64,000 bases of DNA from Hymenobacter caeli (GCF_013294115.1 NZ_JABSNP010000001.1:348911-412910); one strand, 5' to 3'; positions 33,421 through 42,751 are shown, numbered from the stretch's first letter. Program-made: numbers and translations. Notes: generated by a model from the letters alone, not told the origin.

Positions 33421-35484
33421 TTACTTGCCCGTTACCTTGAACTCGGTGCGGCGGTTGAGCTGGCGGCCGGCCTTGGTGGTATTAGGGGCCACGGGCTTGG
33501 TATCGCCGTAGCCGGCGGCGGCCAGGCGGTCGGCGGCGATGCCGTGCTGGGTGAGGTAGGCCACCACGGCCTGGGCGCGGCGCTGGCTCAGGTCGCGGTT
33601 GGCGGCGGGCTTGCCTACGTTGTCGGTGTGGCCGGCCATTTCGAGCTTCACGGTGGGCTGCTCGGCCAACAGCTTGCGCAGGCGCTCCAGTTCGGCGGTG
33701 CTTTCGGACCGCAAAATGGCCTTGCCGGTGTCGAAGAAGATGTTGTTCAGGACGATGACGACGCCGATTTCCAGTTTTTTCAGCGGGATGTCTTTGACCA
33801 CTTCCGCGTAGGTGGCGTCGGTGGGCAGGTCGAAGTTCTCGGAGTGGAACAGGTAGCCGTCCTGGCGCACCACGATGCCGTAGTTGGTGCCCGAGGGCAG
33901 GCTCACGAGGTACTTGCCCGAGGTGGCGTTGCTGTGAAATGTGGCAATGACCTGATTCAATTTATTGTCAATCAGGTCAATGCTCGACTCGATGGGCTGC
34001 CGGGTGGCGGCGTCGGTCACGGTGCCCTTGAGGATGGTGACGCGGGCCGTGGCCACGGCCACCGGCGGGGCCAGCAGGGTTTGGGCCACCGGCGCCAGGC
34101 GCGAGGCCAGCAGCTGGCTTTCCTCGCTCAGCGCCGGGGCCTTTGCGGGGCCCAGGAACGTGACGCGGTACACGTCTTTGCCGCCCTGCCCGCCGGGCCG
34201 GTCCGACGAATAGTACCCGTGCCGACCCGAGGCCGAGGTCACGAAAAATACGTCGTCGTCGGGCGTGTTGATGGGCCAGCCCAGGTTTTCGGGCGGGCCC
34301 CAGCGCCCGTTCACCAGCGTCGACTTGAAGATGTCGTAGCCGCCCATCGAGTTGTGGCCTTCCGACGAGAAGTACATCGTCTGGCCGTCGGGCATCATGA
34401 ACACGGCTTCCTCGCCGTAGGGCGTGTTGATGACGGACCCCAGGTTTTCGGCCGGCCCTTTGCCTTCTATCTCGACGCGGTAGATGTCGGGGCCGCCGCG
34501 CCCGCCCTCGGGCTTGTCGCTCACGAAGTACAGGTAGCGCCCGTCGGGCGAGTACGTGGCCGACGACTCGTGGGCGTGCGTGTTGATGCGGCTGCCCAGG
34601 CGCTGGGGCTTGCCCCAGGCCGTGCCCTTGAGGTTGGATTCCAGCAAGTCGCCGCCGTTTTCGTCGGCGTACACCAGCAGGCGCTGGCCGTCGGGGGCCA
34701 GGCCCACGGTGGCGTCGTGGCCCGCCGAGTTCACGGGTGGGCCCAGGTCGGCGGCCGGCCGCCAGCTTTTGCCCTGCCAGGTGGTCTGGTAAATGTCTTC
34801 GAAGTAGCCGTCGCCGTTGGGGTCTTTGGGGGCGTTAGGGCCGCTGGGGCGGCGCGAGGTGAAGAGCATGGTGGCCTCGTCGGCCGCCACCACGGGCCCG
34901 TAGTCGGCGTAGGCCGAGTTCACTTCCGGCCCGGCGTTGTCCACGAACACGCGCACGGGGTGCTTTTGCAGCTCCTGGCCGTTGCGGCATTCCTGCACGC
35001 GCCGCTGGATGTCGGCGGCCGTCACGGTGAGGTCGCCGTCGGCGGCCCGCTTGCCGCCGCCCACCGGGGCGCTGCTCTGGTATTCTTTAATGGCCTCGGC
35101 CCACTTGGCGTTCAGGTGCAGCGCGCGGGCCAGCAGGTAATGGGCGCGGGGGTCGGCGGTGGGGGCCAGGGCCAGGGCGTGCTGCAAGTAGGGTAGGGCC
35201 AGGGCCTTGGTGCCCGAGTGCAGGTAGCAGTCGCCGATTTTCGTGTTGAGGGCGGCGTTGTCGGGGTTGCGCTGCTGGGCGGCCAGGTAGTGGGGCAGGG
35301 CGGCGCCGTAGCGCGGCGGGTCCGACTGGTAAGCGTCGTCGCCGGCTTTCAGCTCGCGCAACGCCTCTTTTAGCGCTTCTTTGTCGCTGCCGAACTTGTC
35401 TTTGGTGAACTCCACGCTTTGGGCGTGGGCCGCCGTGGCCAGGGTGCCCGCCAGTAGTACGGACCGGGTAAAAGCGCGTAGCAT
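33421..35484 (-). CDS. OmpA-family protein with TPR and PD40 repeats
   Basis: A 687-residue exported protein. After a short signal peptide (cleavage near AHAQS), residues about 25-150 form TPR helices (YLAAQQRNPDNAALNTKIGDC, YLLARALHLNAKWAEA). Residues about 185-440 carry PD40 repeats (LAPDGQRLLVY, YSPDGRYLYFVS, MMPDGQTMYFSS). A carboxypeptidase-like domain follows, then a C-terminal OmpA domain with MAGHTDNVGKPAANRDLSQRRA. The layout matches the PorE/SprE-like and OmpA-PD40 proteins common in Bacteroidota envelopes. ATG 35484 opens the signal peptide. It is a distant relative of the convergent gene but has TPRs in place of the lectin domain. Confidence 0.9.
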   Translation of the reverse strand: MLRAFTRSVLLAGTLATAAHAQSVEFTKDKFGSDKEALKEALRELKAGDDAYQSDPPRYGAALPHYLAAQQRNPDNAALNTKIGDCYLHSGTKALALPYLQHALALAPTADPRAHYLLARALHLNAKWAEAIKEYQSSAPVGGGKRAADGDLTVTAADIQRRVQECRNGQELQKHPVRVFVDNAGPEVNSAYADYGPVVAADEATMLFTSRRPSGPNAPKDPNGDGYFEDIYQTTWQGKSWRPAADLGPPVNSAGHDATVGLAPDGQRLLVYADENGGDLLESNLKGTAWGKPQRLGSRINTHAHESSATYSPDGRYLYFVSDKPEGGRGGPDIYRVEIEGKGPAENLGSVINTPYGEEAVFMMPDGQTMYFSSEGHNSMGGYDIFKSTLVNGRWGPPENLGWPINTPDDDVFFVTSASGRHGYYSSDRPGGQGGKDVYRVTFLGPAKAPALSEESQLLASRLAPVAQTLLAPPVAVATARVTILKGTVTDAATRQPIESSIDLIDNKLNQVIATFHSNATSGKYLVSLPSGTNYGIVVRQDGYLFHSENFDLPTDATYAEVVKDIPLKKLEIGVVIVLNNIFFDTGKAILRSESTAELERLRKLLAEQPTVKLEMAGHTDNVGKPAANRDLSQRRAQAVVAYLTQHGIAADRLAAAGYGDTKPVAPNTTKAGRQLNRRTEFKVTGK

Positions 35485-35532
35485 ATAATCAGTCAATTAT
35501 TTGATAATGAAGTCCATTTAATTAGCATGCAG

Positions 35533-35556
35533 TGCAGGTGCAGGTGCAGGTGCAGG
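35533..35556. repeat. hexanucleotide tandem repeat, four units
   Basis: Four exact copies of TGCAGG stand 49-72 bases upstream of the OmpA/TPR gene start. It is a candidate slippage-prone site in a promoter or leader. Confidence 0.8.
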
Positions 35557-35667
35557 CAATACCCCGGGGTCCGTCCCGTTGGGGGTACGTGAAGCGCCCC
35601 GGGAGGGCCGACGAGATGCGCTAGGCTAGAAATCGCGCCCGCTCCTGCGCCCACTGCCAGTTGTCGG

Positions 35668-36810
35668 CTACTTGTCGGCGGGAGTTTTGTCGGCGGGCGC
35701 TTCGGCAGGGGCTTTGTCGGCGGGGGCTTCCGCGGCGTCGCCCGCGCAGCCAGCGGCGGCGGCGTAGTCGTTGCCCACGGCCAGGCCCAGCGCGGCGGCT
35801 TGTCGCCAGTCCTGGCAGGCCTCGTCGGCCTGGCGCAGCATCTCGCGTGCGTGGCCCCGGTTGAGGTAGGCCTCGGCGTACTTCGGGTCGAGACGCAGGG
35901 CCTCGGTGGCGTCGGCGGCGGCCTTGTCGTACTGTTCCAGCTTCAGCTCGGCGGCGGCGCGGTTGTTCCAGGCGTAGGCGTACCGGGCGTCGAGGGCCAC
36001 GGCGCGGTCGAAGTCGGCCACGGCCCCGGCGTAGTCCTTGTTTTCGAAGCGGGCGTTGCCGCGGTTGGTGTAGGCCAGGGGGTTGTCGGTTTTCTGGGCC
36101 AGGTAGGCGTCGTAGTCGCGCAGGGCGTCGGGCAGGTGGTCGGTGCGGCGCTCGGCGGCGGCGCGGTTCAGCAGCGCGGGCAGCAGGGCCGGCTGCAGGG
36201 CCAGGGCCTTCGTGTAGTCGGGCACGGCGGCGGCGTAGTTGCCCAGGCGCAGGTTGGTGCTGGCGCGGTCGTGGTAGGCGTAGGCGTAGTTGGGGTCGGC
36301 CTTCACCGCGCCGTCGAAGTCGTCGCGGGCGGCCTGGTATTCGCCCTGCTCGAAGCGCAGCACGCCGCGGTTGTACCACGCCGGGGCGTAGGCGGGGTTG
36401 GCCTGGAGGGCCGCGCCGTAGTCGGCCGCCGCTTCGGGGCCCTGGCCGGCCGCTTCGTGGGCCTGGCCCCGGCCAAAGTAGTGGGCGTAGGCCCCCGGCT
36501 CCAGCTTCAGGGCCTGGTCGTAGTCGGCCACGGCGGCGGGGTAGTTTTTGAGGGCCAGGCGGGTAGCGGCGCGGTTGGCGTAGGCGGGCGCAAAGTCGGG
36601 CTTGGCCGCCACCGCCTGGTTAAAACTCGCCAGCGCGGCGGGGTAGTTTTGGGCCGTGTAGCTGGCCAGGCCGGCATTATAGGCTTTTTCGGCCACTTGC
36701 CGGCCGGGCAACGTGCTGGCCCGCACGCTGTCTACTTGGGCCCGGGCGGGGGCGGCGGCCAGCAGCCCCGCGCAGAGGCCCCAAACGATTAAAGCAGAAT
36801 AGTGCGGCAT
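35668..36810 (-). CDS. Secreted TPR-repeat protein
   Basis: A 380-residue protein with a signal peptide (LIVWGLCAGLLAAAPARAQ) and about nine TPR units of 34 residues (for example YAPAWYNRGVLRFEQGEYQA and YAEAYLNRGHAREML), almost continuous from residue 40 to 335. A short Ala/Pro/Lys low-complexity tail repeats APADK-like units. It is a pure protein-interaction scaffold, probably periplasmic. It is in the same direction as, and upstream of, the OmpA/TPR gene (184 bases), so they may share transcription. The tail repeats APADKAPAEAPADKTPADK suggest slippage at the DNA level. Confidence 0.85.
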   Translation of the reverse strand: MPHYSALIVWGLCAGLLAAAPARAQVDSVRASTLPGRQVAEKAYNAGLASYTAQNYPAALASFNQAVAAKPDFAPAYANRAATRLALKNYPAAVADYDQALKLEPGAYAHYFGRGQAHEAAGQGPEAAADYGAALQANPAYAPAWYNRGVLRFEQGEYQAARDDFDGAVKADPNYAYAYHDRASTNLRLGNYAAAVPDYTKALALQPALLPALLNRAAAERRTDHLPDALRDYDAYLAQKTDNPLAYTNRGNARFENKDYAGAVADFDRAVALDARYAYAWNNRAAAELKLEQYDKAAADATEALRLDPKYAEAYLNRGHAREMLRQADEACQDWRQAAALGLAVGNDYAAAAGCAGDAAEAPADKAPAEAPADKTPADK

Positions 36811-37352
36811 ACCGGGTAGGAATAGGATAAAAGGAAGCGTTAACTACGCCGCGAAGGTAAGGACGATTATCTATTTGCACATTTTAAATATTTATAAGAT
36901 TTAAACAAGATTTTTTATTGGCATTTAATAGATGGGTTTATCCCTGAATGCAACAAACGGCCAGCGGTTGCTTGCCCAGAAGACCCGGCAGCCCAGGTGT
37001 TTCGACCAGTTCATCACAGCGGCAGCCATGCTTTGGCAGACCCAGTATGGCAGTTTTCTTTATTGGTCCGGCGCAGTTTCAGGGCCGGCCAGGCACCACC
37101 TGTAGGGAAACTCGAGTCTGCATCCGCTGTGTAAGACGGGTAGCTTTTAAGCCCTTCGTTCAGTTTGAGGGCAGGCGTTGCGGGAAGTCGCCAACCGGGG
37201 CCTGGCATGGGGGCCCGACCGAAACAATAATCGATTGGGTGTTTCCTCGCAGTTATCCCGCGCCCTTTTTTTATACGCCGTTTGGCAAACCGAAACCGTT
37301 TTCGCTACCTTTAGCCGGCTACGAAGTTTTATTATATTCCGCAGCTATCATT
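36811..37352. other. 542-base intergenic region, AT-rich left part
   Basis: Between the divergent TPR gene and the gene at 37353. Bases 36850-36945 are strongly AT-rich and probably hold the promoter of the TPR gene. The middle part (36950-37260) is GC-richer and shows no convincing coding pattern. A Bacteroidota-type promoter is seen at 37281-37313. Confidence 0.5.
37281..37313 (+). promoter_or_regulatory. Bacteroidota-type promoter
   Basis: A -33 element TTTG (37281-37284) is followed after 21 bases by TACCTTTA (37306-37313), one base off the TAnnTTTG -7 consensus of the Bacteroidota primary sigma factor. It lies 40 bases before the gene start at 37353. Confidence 0.45.
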
Positions 37353-37778
37353 ATGGAATTATTGACGAAAGCTAACGAAATAATATCATTTACAAACGCC
37401 GCGGGGCAGCTGTATTATCACCCGGCGGGCCACGTGCGCCTGGCCTGGGCCCCGGGCCGCGTGCCGCTCGAAGCGGTGCAGGACTACTACGAAAAAGTGC
37501 TGGCCGTGCTACTTACCACCGGGGCCCGCAAAATCCTGTCCGAGCATGGGCAACGGGCCCCGCTGCTGCCGGCGGCGCAGCAGTGGCTCACCCAAAATTG
37601 GATTCCGCGGGCCGTGGCCCAGGCCAATGCCCGCCACTGCGCCATCGTGGAAGGGGCCGACCCGGTGCACCGCCTGGCCACCGAAACGGTGGTAGCGGGG
37701 GCCCCCGGCGGGTTCGAATTCAAACGCTTTGCCGCCCGGGCCGAGGCCGAGGCCTGGCTGGCCGGCCTCAAGCGTTAG
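37353..37778 (+). CDS. Conserved-looking protein of unknown function (141 aa)
   Basis: A 141-residue soluble protein starting MELLTKANEIISF. It has a beta-rich first part (AAGQLYYHPAGHVRLAW), a helical middle (EAVQDYYEKVLAVLLTTGARKIL, AQQWLTQNWIPRAVAQANA) and a C-terminal FEFKRFAARAEAEAWLAGL. The alternation of beta strand, helix and the final helix with Ala/Glu resembles STAS-like or SpoIIAA-like folds, but this is a shape impression only. ATG 37353 follows a plausible promoter. It is convergent with the AI-2E transporter gene; the stops are two bases apart. Confidence 0.65.
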   Translation: MELLTKANEIISFTNAAGQLYYHPAGHVRLAWAPGRVPLEAVQDYYEKVLAVLLTTGARKILSEHGQRAPLLPAAQQWLTQNWIPRAVAQANARHCAIVEGADPVHRLATETVVAGAPGGFEFKRFAARAEAEAWLAGLKR

Positions 37779-37780
37779 CG

Positions 37781-38914
37781 CTAGCGGGAAACCCGGGCCG
37801 AGTTTGTGGCCGGGGCGCTTTTGAGCAGCGTGGCTCGCTGACGGCCGGGCTGGGCGGTGGCTTCCTCGTCGCCGAGCAGCAAGCCCCAGGGCCGGAGGCC
37901 GTCGATGCGGTCGAAAATGATTTTAAGAATGGCGATGATGGGCAGGGCCAGGAACATGCCCGCCACCCCGCCGATGGCGTTGCCCACCAGCACCCCCACG
38001 ATGGCCACCAGCGCGTTGACCTTAATTTTAGAAGCGACGATGCGCGGGATGAGGAAGTGGTTGTCGATGAATTGGATGACGATGTACACCGCCACCACGG
38101 CCGCCGGGTAGCCGAGGCCGTCCTTCGTAACGAACGCCATGAGCACCGGTAGCAGGATGGCCGTGAGCCCCCCGATGTAGGGAATAAAGTTGAGCAAGGC
38201 CCCCAGGACGCCCAGCAGCAGCGCGTATGGAATGCCCAGCGCCAGCAGCCCCGCCACGTTGAGCACGGCCACGATGCCGCCCTCAATCAGCAAGCCCACC
38301 ATGTAGCTCTGGATGGCGGCTTTGCTTTCGTGCAGCACTTCGCCCACGTTGTTGTCGGTGCGCCGGCCCGAAAATACCTGGGTGAGGAAGGCCACCAGCC
38401 GCTGCTGGTACAGGAGCAGCAAAAAGATGTACACCGGCAGCAGCGTGGCCACCACCAGCAGCCCCGACACGGCCGTGAGGGTGCCCCCGGCCAGGCCCGC
38501 GGCCTTGCTGCCGGCCTCGTTGAGGTAGCCCCGCAGCTTTTGGTCGGTAAGGCCGAAGCGGGCGTCGAGCCACTGCTCCGTCACGGTGGCCGTTTGCAGC
38601 AGCTTGGCCTTGAACACCGGCAGCTGGCTCGACAACTGCACCACCTCGGAGTACACAAAGTAGAGCAGGGCCAGCAGCGCCGCCACGCCCAGCACCACCG
38701 TGAGGGCAATGGCCAGCAGCGGCGGCACCTTGTGCCGCAGCAGCCACTGCTCGACGGGGTGGAGCATGACGGCGAAGATGGCCGCGAAGAACAGCGGAAA
38801 AATCAGGTCCGAGGCAATGTGCAGCGTGAACACCGCCAGGGCCAGCCCCAGCATCACCAGCGGGGCCTTAACATAGAGCGGAAACTTGAGTTCGGAGGAG
38901 TCGAGGTCGGGCAT
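37781..38914 (-). CDS. AI-2E family transporter (PerM/YdiK-like)
   Basis: A 377-residue inner-membrane protein with about eight hydrophobic segments. Two are near the N-terminus (VMLGLALAVFTLHIA, LIFPLFFAAIFAVML), then a long soluble loop (about 85-150). A C-terminal bundle contains LNFIPYIGGLTAILLP and FIDNHFLIPRIV, the family's conserved PYIGG and N-x-LxPxIv patterns. Family members export peptides, autoinducer-like molecules or ions; the substrate is not readable here. The last about 25 residues are polar. It starts at ATG 38914, with a long gene-poor stretch upstream. Confidence 0.88.
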   Translation of the reverse strand: MPDLDSSELKFPLYVKAPLVMLGLALAVFTLHIASDLIFPLFFAAIFAVMLHPVEQWLLRHKVPPLLAIALTVVLGVAALLALLYFVYSEVVQLSSQLPVFKAKLLQTATVTEQWLDARFGLTDQKLRGYLNEAGSKAAGLAGGTLTAVSGLLVVATLLPVYIFLLLLYQQRLVAFLTQVFSGRRTDNNVGEVLHESKAAIQSYMVGLLIEGGIVAVLNVAGLLALGIPYALLLGVLGALLNFIPYIGGLTAILLPVLMAFVTKDGLGYPAAVVAVYIVIQFIDNHFLIPRIVASKIKVNALVAIVGVLVGNAIGGVAGMFLALPIIAILKIIFDRIDGLRPWGLLLGDEEATAQPGRQRATLLKSAPATNSARVSR

Positions 38915-39585
38915 GGGGGCAAGAAAAAGGCCGGCGGTGGGATGGCGCGTGTACGGCCTCCGGCGGCGAGGGGTTGAAAACCGGGCCGGGGAAAGCCAAA
39001 AGTTTAGCGCTTAAAGATTAAAATCGCGGCTTCTCTTTTGCTCCGGCGCTCCCCCCTCCCCGCTCCGCACGGTGGACTATTATCCCGTCCAAAACCCTGC
39101 TGCCCGCGGCCTCGGGGGTGGAAGTTGTAGGCCCCACGTCTTACATTATTGCCGGCAATGCCCCGTTTTTTTACCCCCCGACGTGGCTACTCTTGGCCCC
39201 CACGTGCCGGGTGGCGGCGGTGGGTAGGCGGCCATTGTTGTCTCAAGCCACGTGGCCGGCCTGAAATGCTTCGCCCAGGTTGAAGAACACCTGACCTTCT
39301 GCGCGGCGAAAGTAACCCTGTGCGGCTTCTGGGTTAAACCAAAATGGCGCGAACGCTGCCGTGCGCGTAACAATTGGGTTGCGAACGCGCGGCGATGCAA
39401 TGGCCCAGAAACCGAACTGCAGCGGTTTTATTAGTTAGGGTACACCCTTAGTGGATTCAAGGATTGCAAACGAGGGGTTGCAAACCCCATAACAGGATTC
39501 TTAACCCCTCGTTTGCAATCCTTGATTGCTCAATACATCCCGGAAAATAAGCCAAGTAAGGTGCTGAGCCCCGAGACGCCGATAG
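38915..39585. other. gene-poor region of about 670 bases
   Basis: No convincing coding sequence was found. A minus-strand frame at 39146-39400 has a Pro-run and no family likeness. The region contains a 23-nt-arm inverted repeat (39457-39525) and AT-rich patches near 39000-39030 and 39425-39460 that may hold promoters. I see no known riboswitch or stable RNA signature. Confidence 0.4.
39457..39525. repeat. inverted repeat with perfect 23-nt arms
   Basis: Bases 39457-39479 and 39503-39525 are exact reverse complements (core caaacgaggggtt) with a 23-nt spacer that itself contains a second copy of ggggttgcaaacccc-like sequence. It lies downstream of the desaturase gene. Confidence 0.8.
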
Positions 39586-39614
39586 CGTAGGCGCCTCGAC
39601 CCGAGGCGCCTACG
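39586..39614. terminator. GC-rich hairpin overlapping the desaturase stop
   Basis: Arms cgtaggcgcctcg and cgaggcgcctacg with a 3-base loop form a 13-bp stem. It overlaps the TAG stop of the desaturase at 39610-39612. No T-run follows, so it may act as an mRNA 3'-end stabiliser more than a classical terminator. Confidence 0.6.
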
Positions 39615-40677
39615 CCCGGCCCATCTGCCGCAGGAAGGCCACGTGCGATACTACCGCGTACCACATTTTGGGGTACTCGTTGTAGGGCACGCCGAATTCC
39701 TGGCAAGTGGCTTTGATGACTTTGCTCAGGCCTGGGTAGTGCACGTGCGATATTTTAGGGAACAGGTGGTGCTCGACCTGGAAGTTGAGGCCCCCCACGA
39801 GCCAGCTAATGATTCGGTTGTCGGTGGCAAAGTTGGCCGTCGTTTTAATCTGGTGGATGGCCCACTCGTCCTCGAGTTTGCCGGTGGCCGCCTGGGGCAC
39901 CGGAAACGCGGCGTGCTCCACGGTGTGCGCCAGTTGAAACACGATGCTCAGCACAAAGCCCGTGACGCCCGCGCTGACCAGAAAGCCCAGGGCCCAGCCC
40001 GCCACGCCCACCTCGTAAATGGGCAGCGCCACGAATAGTACCAAGTTCAGGGCCTTGAAGCCCCAGAACACCAACTGGTCGCCCCAGGTCATTTTTTTCA
40101 GGGGCACGGGGCCGATTTTGCCGGTGAAGTACTTCTGGTAATCTGTCACGAAAATCCAGGAGATGTACAGCAAGCAGTACAAGGCCCAGAAATAGAGGTG
40201 CTGGAAGCGGTGGGCCCGGTAGCGCTTCTGGTCGGGCGTCATGCGCATCCAGGGTTGGATGTCGAGGTCGTCGTCCACGCCTTCAATGTTGGTGTACATG
40301 TGGTGCACCTGGTTGTGCTTGGCGTCCCACATGAAGCTGCTGCCGCCCATCACGTTCAGCGTAAACGCCGCGAACCGGTTGAGCCAGGGGTGCTTGCTGA
40401 AGCTGCCGTGGGCCCCGTCGTGCATCACGTTGAAGCCAATGCAGGCGGCCACGGTACCCATCGCCACGCACTCGAGCACGGCCCAGCCCACCGGCGGCGT
40501 GAAAAAAATGAGGTGCACGTACAGGCCCACCAGGCCCGCCAGCAGCAGGGCCGCCTTGCCGAACAGCTGGCCGTTGCCCGTTTGCGCCTTGCCCGCGGTT
40601 TGGAAGTAGAGGGCCGTGCGGCGTTTCAGTTCGGCGTGGAAGGAGCGCGGGGGGGCAAATTTGGGAAGGGTGGCCAT
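39610..40677 (-). CDS. Membrane fatty-acid desaturase
   Basis: A 355-residue integral-membrane di-iron desaturase. The three His boxes are present and correctly placed: HDGAHG (about 86), HNQVHH (about 121) and QVEHHLFPKISHVHY (about 304). The QxxHH form of the third box is typical of front-end and acyl-lipid/CoA desaturases. Hydrophobic pairs lie at about 43-80 and 165-240. It inserts a double bond into membrane acyl chains; regiospecificity cannot be read. It starts at ATG 40677. No ferredoxin or cytochrome b5 domain is fused. It has no operon partner. Confidence 0.92.
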   Translation of the reverse strand: MATLPKFAPPRSFHAELKRRTALYFQTAGKAQTGNGQLFGKAALLLAGLVGLYVHLIFFTPPVGWAVLECVAMGTVAACIGFNVMHDGAHGSFSKHPWLNRFAAFTLNVMGGSSFMWDAKHNQVHHMYTNIEGVDDDLDIQPWMRMTPDQKRYRAHRFQHLYFWALYCLLYISWIFVTDYQKYFTGKIGPVPLKKMTWGDQLVFWGFKALNLVLFVALPIYEVGVAGWALGFLVSAGVTGFVLSIVFQLAHTVEHAAFPVPQAATGKLEDEWAIHQIKTTANFATDNRIISWLVGGLNFQVEHHLFPKISHVHYPGLSKVIKATCQEFGVPYNEYPKMWYAVVSHVAFLRQMGRA

Positions 40678-41119
40678 TGGAAGAGAAAACCGGGCAAAGT
40701 GCTAGGGGCAACGCGCACCGGCCGGGGTGGTGAAGAAGAAATGGTTGCAAAAAAAGTGCTAGGCGGATCTCAACTGGCTGCACCAACGCCTGGGCCGGCC
40801 GGAAAGTGCTTCGGTCTTGCCATGGCCCCGGGCGCGTGCCCCAGCCAAAGGGCCGCAACGGGCGAATTGTTTTGCCCACCGGGGCCGCAACATTACACTG
40901 GGCCAGCCGCGGGCCGCGGACAGAAACGAAATAACGGCGGGCCCAGTTTTTATTATCTGTTGTGCCCGCCCGGTTGCCCTGCTGCCGCGGCTGCCGCACC
41001 ATATGCAGCACCCCCGGCCCGCCGGCAGGTGCTGCTCACCGGTGGAAAAAGAAAGAGTTCGGCTGCATATTGCGGAGCACTCAAACCGTTGGAAGGGGTT
41101 GTTGCTGCGATTTTTTTCC
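40678..41119. other. 442-base intergenic region
   Basis: Between the divergent desaturase and the small membrane protein gene. It is GC-rich with no convincing gene. An open plus-strand frame from 40817 runs into the small gene but its first 100 residues look like random GC-rich translation. No clear promoter box was found. Confidence 0.4.
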
Positions 41120-41395
41120 ATGAAGATTCTGCTGCTTTTCCTGCTGTGCTGCACGCTCATCAGCTATTTTATTTACCGGCGCGAAGTCACGCCGGTGCCC
41201 CCACTGCTCAGCAAGCGTGTGGCCGGCAAGCCATTGCCCCTGAAAACGGGTGGCGCCCCTGGCCTCGACAATCCGCTGTATTACCTGGTGGCCGACGATG
41301 GCACCCGCGCGGAGGTGGGCCCCAGCACCTACGCCGCCACTGCCGTGGGCGACTGGTACGCGTCGCGCGAATGGCAAGAAGGCGCGAGGTCTTGA
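41120..41395 (+). CDS. Small membrane-anchored protein of unknown function
   Basis: A 91-residue protein with an N-terminal transmembrane or signal segment (KILLLFLLCCTLISYFIY), then a basic residue pair and about 65 soluble residues ending YASREWQEGARS. The Cys pair inside the hydrophobic stretch does not form a good lipobox. No family is recognised. ATG 41120 is the first codon giving a sensible N-terminus. It is the last gene of the ordinary chromosomal part before the phage-like module. Confidence 0.5.
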   Translation: MKILLLFLLCCTLISYFIYRREVTPVPPLLSKRVAGKPLPLKTGGAPGLDNPLYYLVADDGTRAEVGPSTYAATAVGDWYASREWQEGARS

Positions 41396-41819
41396 CTAAA
41401 CGGGGGCACTTTATGCCGCAGTGAATGTGTCGCAGGGCGGTCCCGTAAAAATAAGAAACGGGAACGGCCCACTTCGTCGGGCTGTTCGAAACGCCGTTCG
41501 AATTTAATCGTCATGATAAGGAGAGAAGTAGGGGCGCCAGTGGGGGCATAAATACCTTAGTAAATCGGTTTACGACCCGTAGCGGACCAAACGCAAAAAC
41601 CCCCGAAAAGTGCCTTCTACAACGCGAAAGGCGGCTTTTCGGGGGTTCCCGTAGCAAGTAAGTGTACCCGGAGCCGGGGTAACACTTTCTAGCTAAATTG
41701 CCGCACAAGGTGTTGAAAGCTTGTGTGTTATTAAGGAGGATGAAAAATTTTGGTTAGGGGTGGGGGCGTACTTGGGAGTTAGGAACTTGTGCTACCTGTG
41801 GCCGGTGCTTCGGGCACCC
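41396..41819. other. 424-base intergenic region at the left border of the phage-like module
   Basis: Holds the repressor's terminator (41593-41647) and AT-rich sequence at 41680-41760. No direct repeat typical of an attachment site could be matched by eye with another part of the window. No gene is supported. Confidence 0.4.
41593..41647 (-). terminator. intrinsic terminator of the repressor gene
   Basis: On the minus strand a 13-bp stem (aacccccgaaaag with cttttcgggggtt) enclosing a second small stem is followed by TTTTTG. It lies about 170 bases downstream of the repressor stop. Confidence 0.8.
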
Positions 41820-42710
41820 TCATGAAACCTCCAGCAGCGGCCCCCGCAGCTCCGGGGTTCCCCGGGCGCTGTGGCTCAAAAACCGCATCACTTCGTGGTA
41901 GTTGTGGCCCAGCTCCTCGATGACTTCCCGCAGCCGTTCGCTCGCCGAATCCGGCCGCCCGGGGGCGCTGGTGGAGACGAAGCCCCGCACCATCCACAGC
42001 TCCAGCAAGTCGGCCACCGGCATGGTGTGTACCCGGTACTGCCCGGTGTTGTCCGAATGCAGCTCGATGGTGCCATCCCGGTCGGTGATGGGGGCCACCA
42101 GCCGCTTCAGTAGCACGTTCTCGGCCGTCACCAGCACGTAGCTCTCGTCGGGCTTGAGCAGGTCCCAGCGGTCCACGCGCGTGCAAATCACGATGTCGTG
42201 GTGCTTGTAGGTCGGGTACATGCTGTCGCCCGCCACTTCAAAGGCGCGGCTCTTGCCCGAGAAGCCCGGCACGTGGTAGGGCTTCATGTCCTGCAAGAAC
42301 TGCTCTTGGTTGTAGGCGCGGCTGTAGCCGGCCTGGGCCGTCACCGACACCATCACGGTATTGGGCTTGCCCAATTGGTTTACCGTCACCATGTGCGGTT
42401 GGTCGCTGCCCACGCCCCGGAAGAGTGCTTTCGGCTGGGGAGCCATGATATTGCCCGACATCAAAGGCATCTCCACGCCCGGCCGGAGCATCGGGCCGCG
42501 GCCCATCAGCAGCCAATCCCCCGAAATCTCGGGCCAGGTGGTCAGCAGCTCGACCAGCGAATCGTACCCGGGCTTGAAGTCACCTGCCAAGAACTTATAA
42601 ACTTTAGAGGCGTTGGTGTGCCCAAGTTTTTGGCTGGCCTGGTTCGCATTCAGTTGGTAGTGAGTCAGAATAGCCTTAATTCTGTCGCTAACGCCAGTCG
42701 GTGTTTCCAT
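41820..42710 (-). CDS. Phage-type CI/LexA-like repressor (HTH plus S24 peptidase)
   Basis: A 296-residue self-cleaving transcriptional repressor. Residues about 8-55 form a CI-like HTH (SDRIKAILTHYQLNANQASQKLG, KVYKFLAGDFKPG). The linker has a probable Ala127-Gly128 cleavage site (TAQAGYS). The S24 domain has the nucleophile Ser163 in AGDSMYP and the general base Lys202 in NVLLKRLV, the RecA-responsive dyad of LexA and CI. About 60 C-terminal residues beyond the S24 domain are an extra helical tail. It is divergent from a small gene across a 98-base region with a palindromic operator. This is the usual lysogeny switch layout; damage would relieve repression of the genes to the right. Confidence 0.88.
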   Translation of the reverse strand: METPTGVSDRIKAILTHYQLNANQASQKLGHTNASKVYKFLAGDFKPGYDSLVELLTTWPEISGDWLLMGRGPMLRPGVEMPLMSGNIMAPQPKALFRGVGSDQPHMVTVNQLGKPNTVMVSVTAQAGYSRAYNQEQFLQDMKPYHVPGFSGKSRAFEVAGDSMYPTYKHHDIVICTRVDRWDLLKPDESYVLVTAENVLLKRLVAPITDRDGTIELHSDNTGQYRVHTMPVADLLELWMVRGFVSTSAPGRPDSASERLREVIEELGHNYHEVMRFLSHSARGTPELRGPLLEVS

Positions 42711-42751
42711 TGCACTCGTAATTTATGATTGCAAAATGCGGCATTTATTCG

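Noticed and set aside
39146..39400. 84-codon minus-strand open frame in the gene-poor region
   Set aside because: Poly-Pro run, no start context, no family likeness; probably chance.
40817..41119. N-terminal extension of the small membrane protein gene
   Set aside because: About 100 codons of random-looking GC-rich translation precede a good signal/TM start at 41120.
41396..41819. Left attachment site of the phage-like module
   Set aside because: No direct repeat shared with the right side of the module or with the tRNA remnant could be found by eye.
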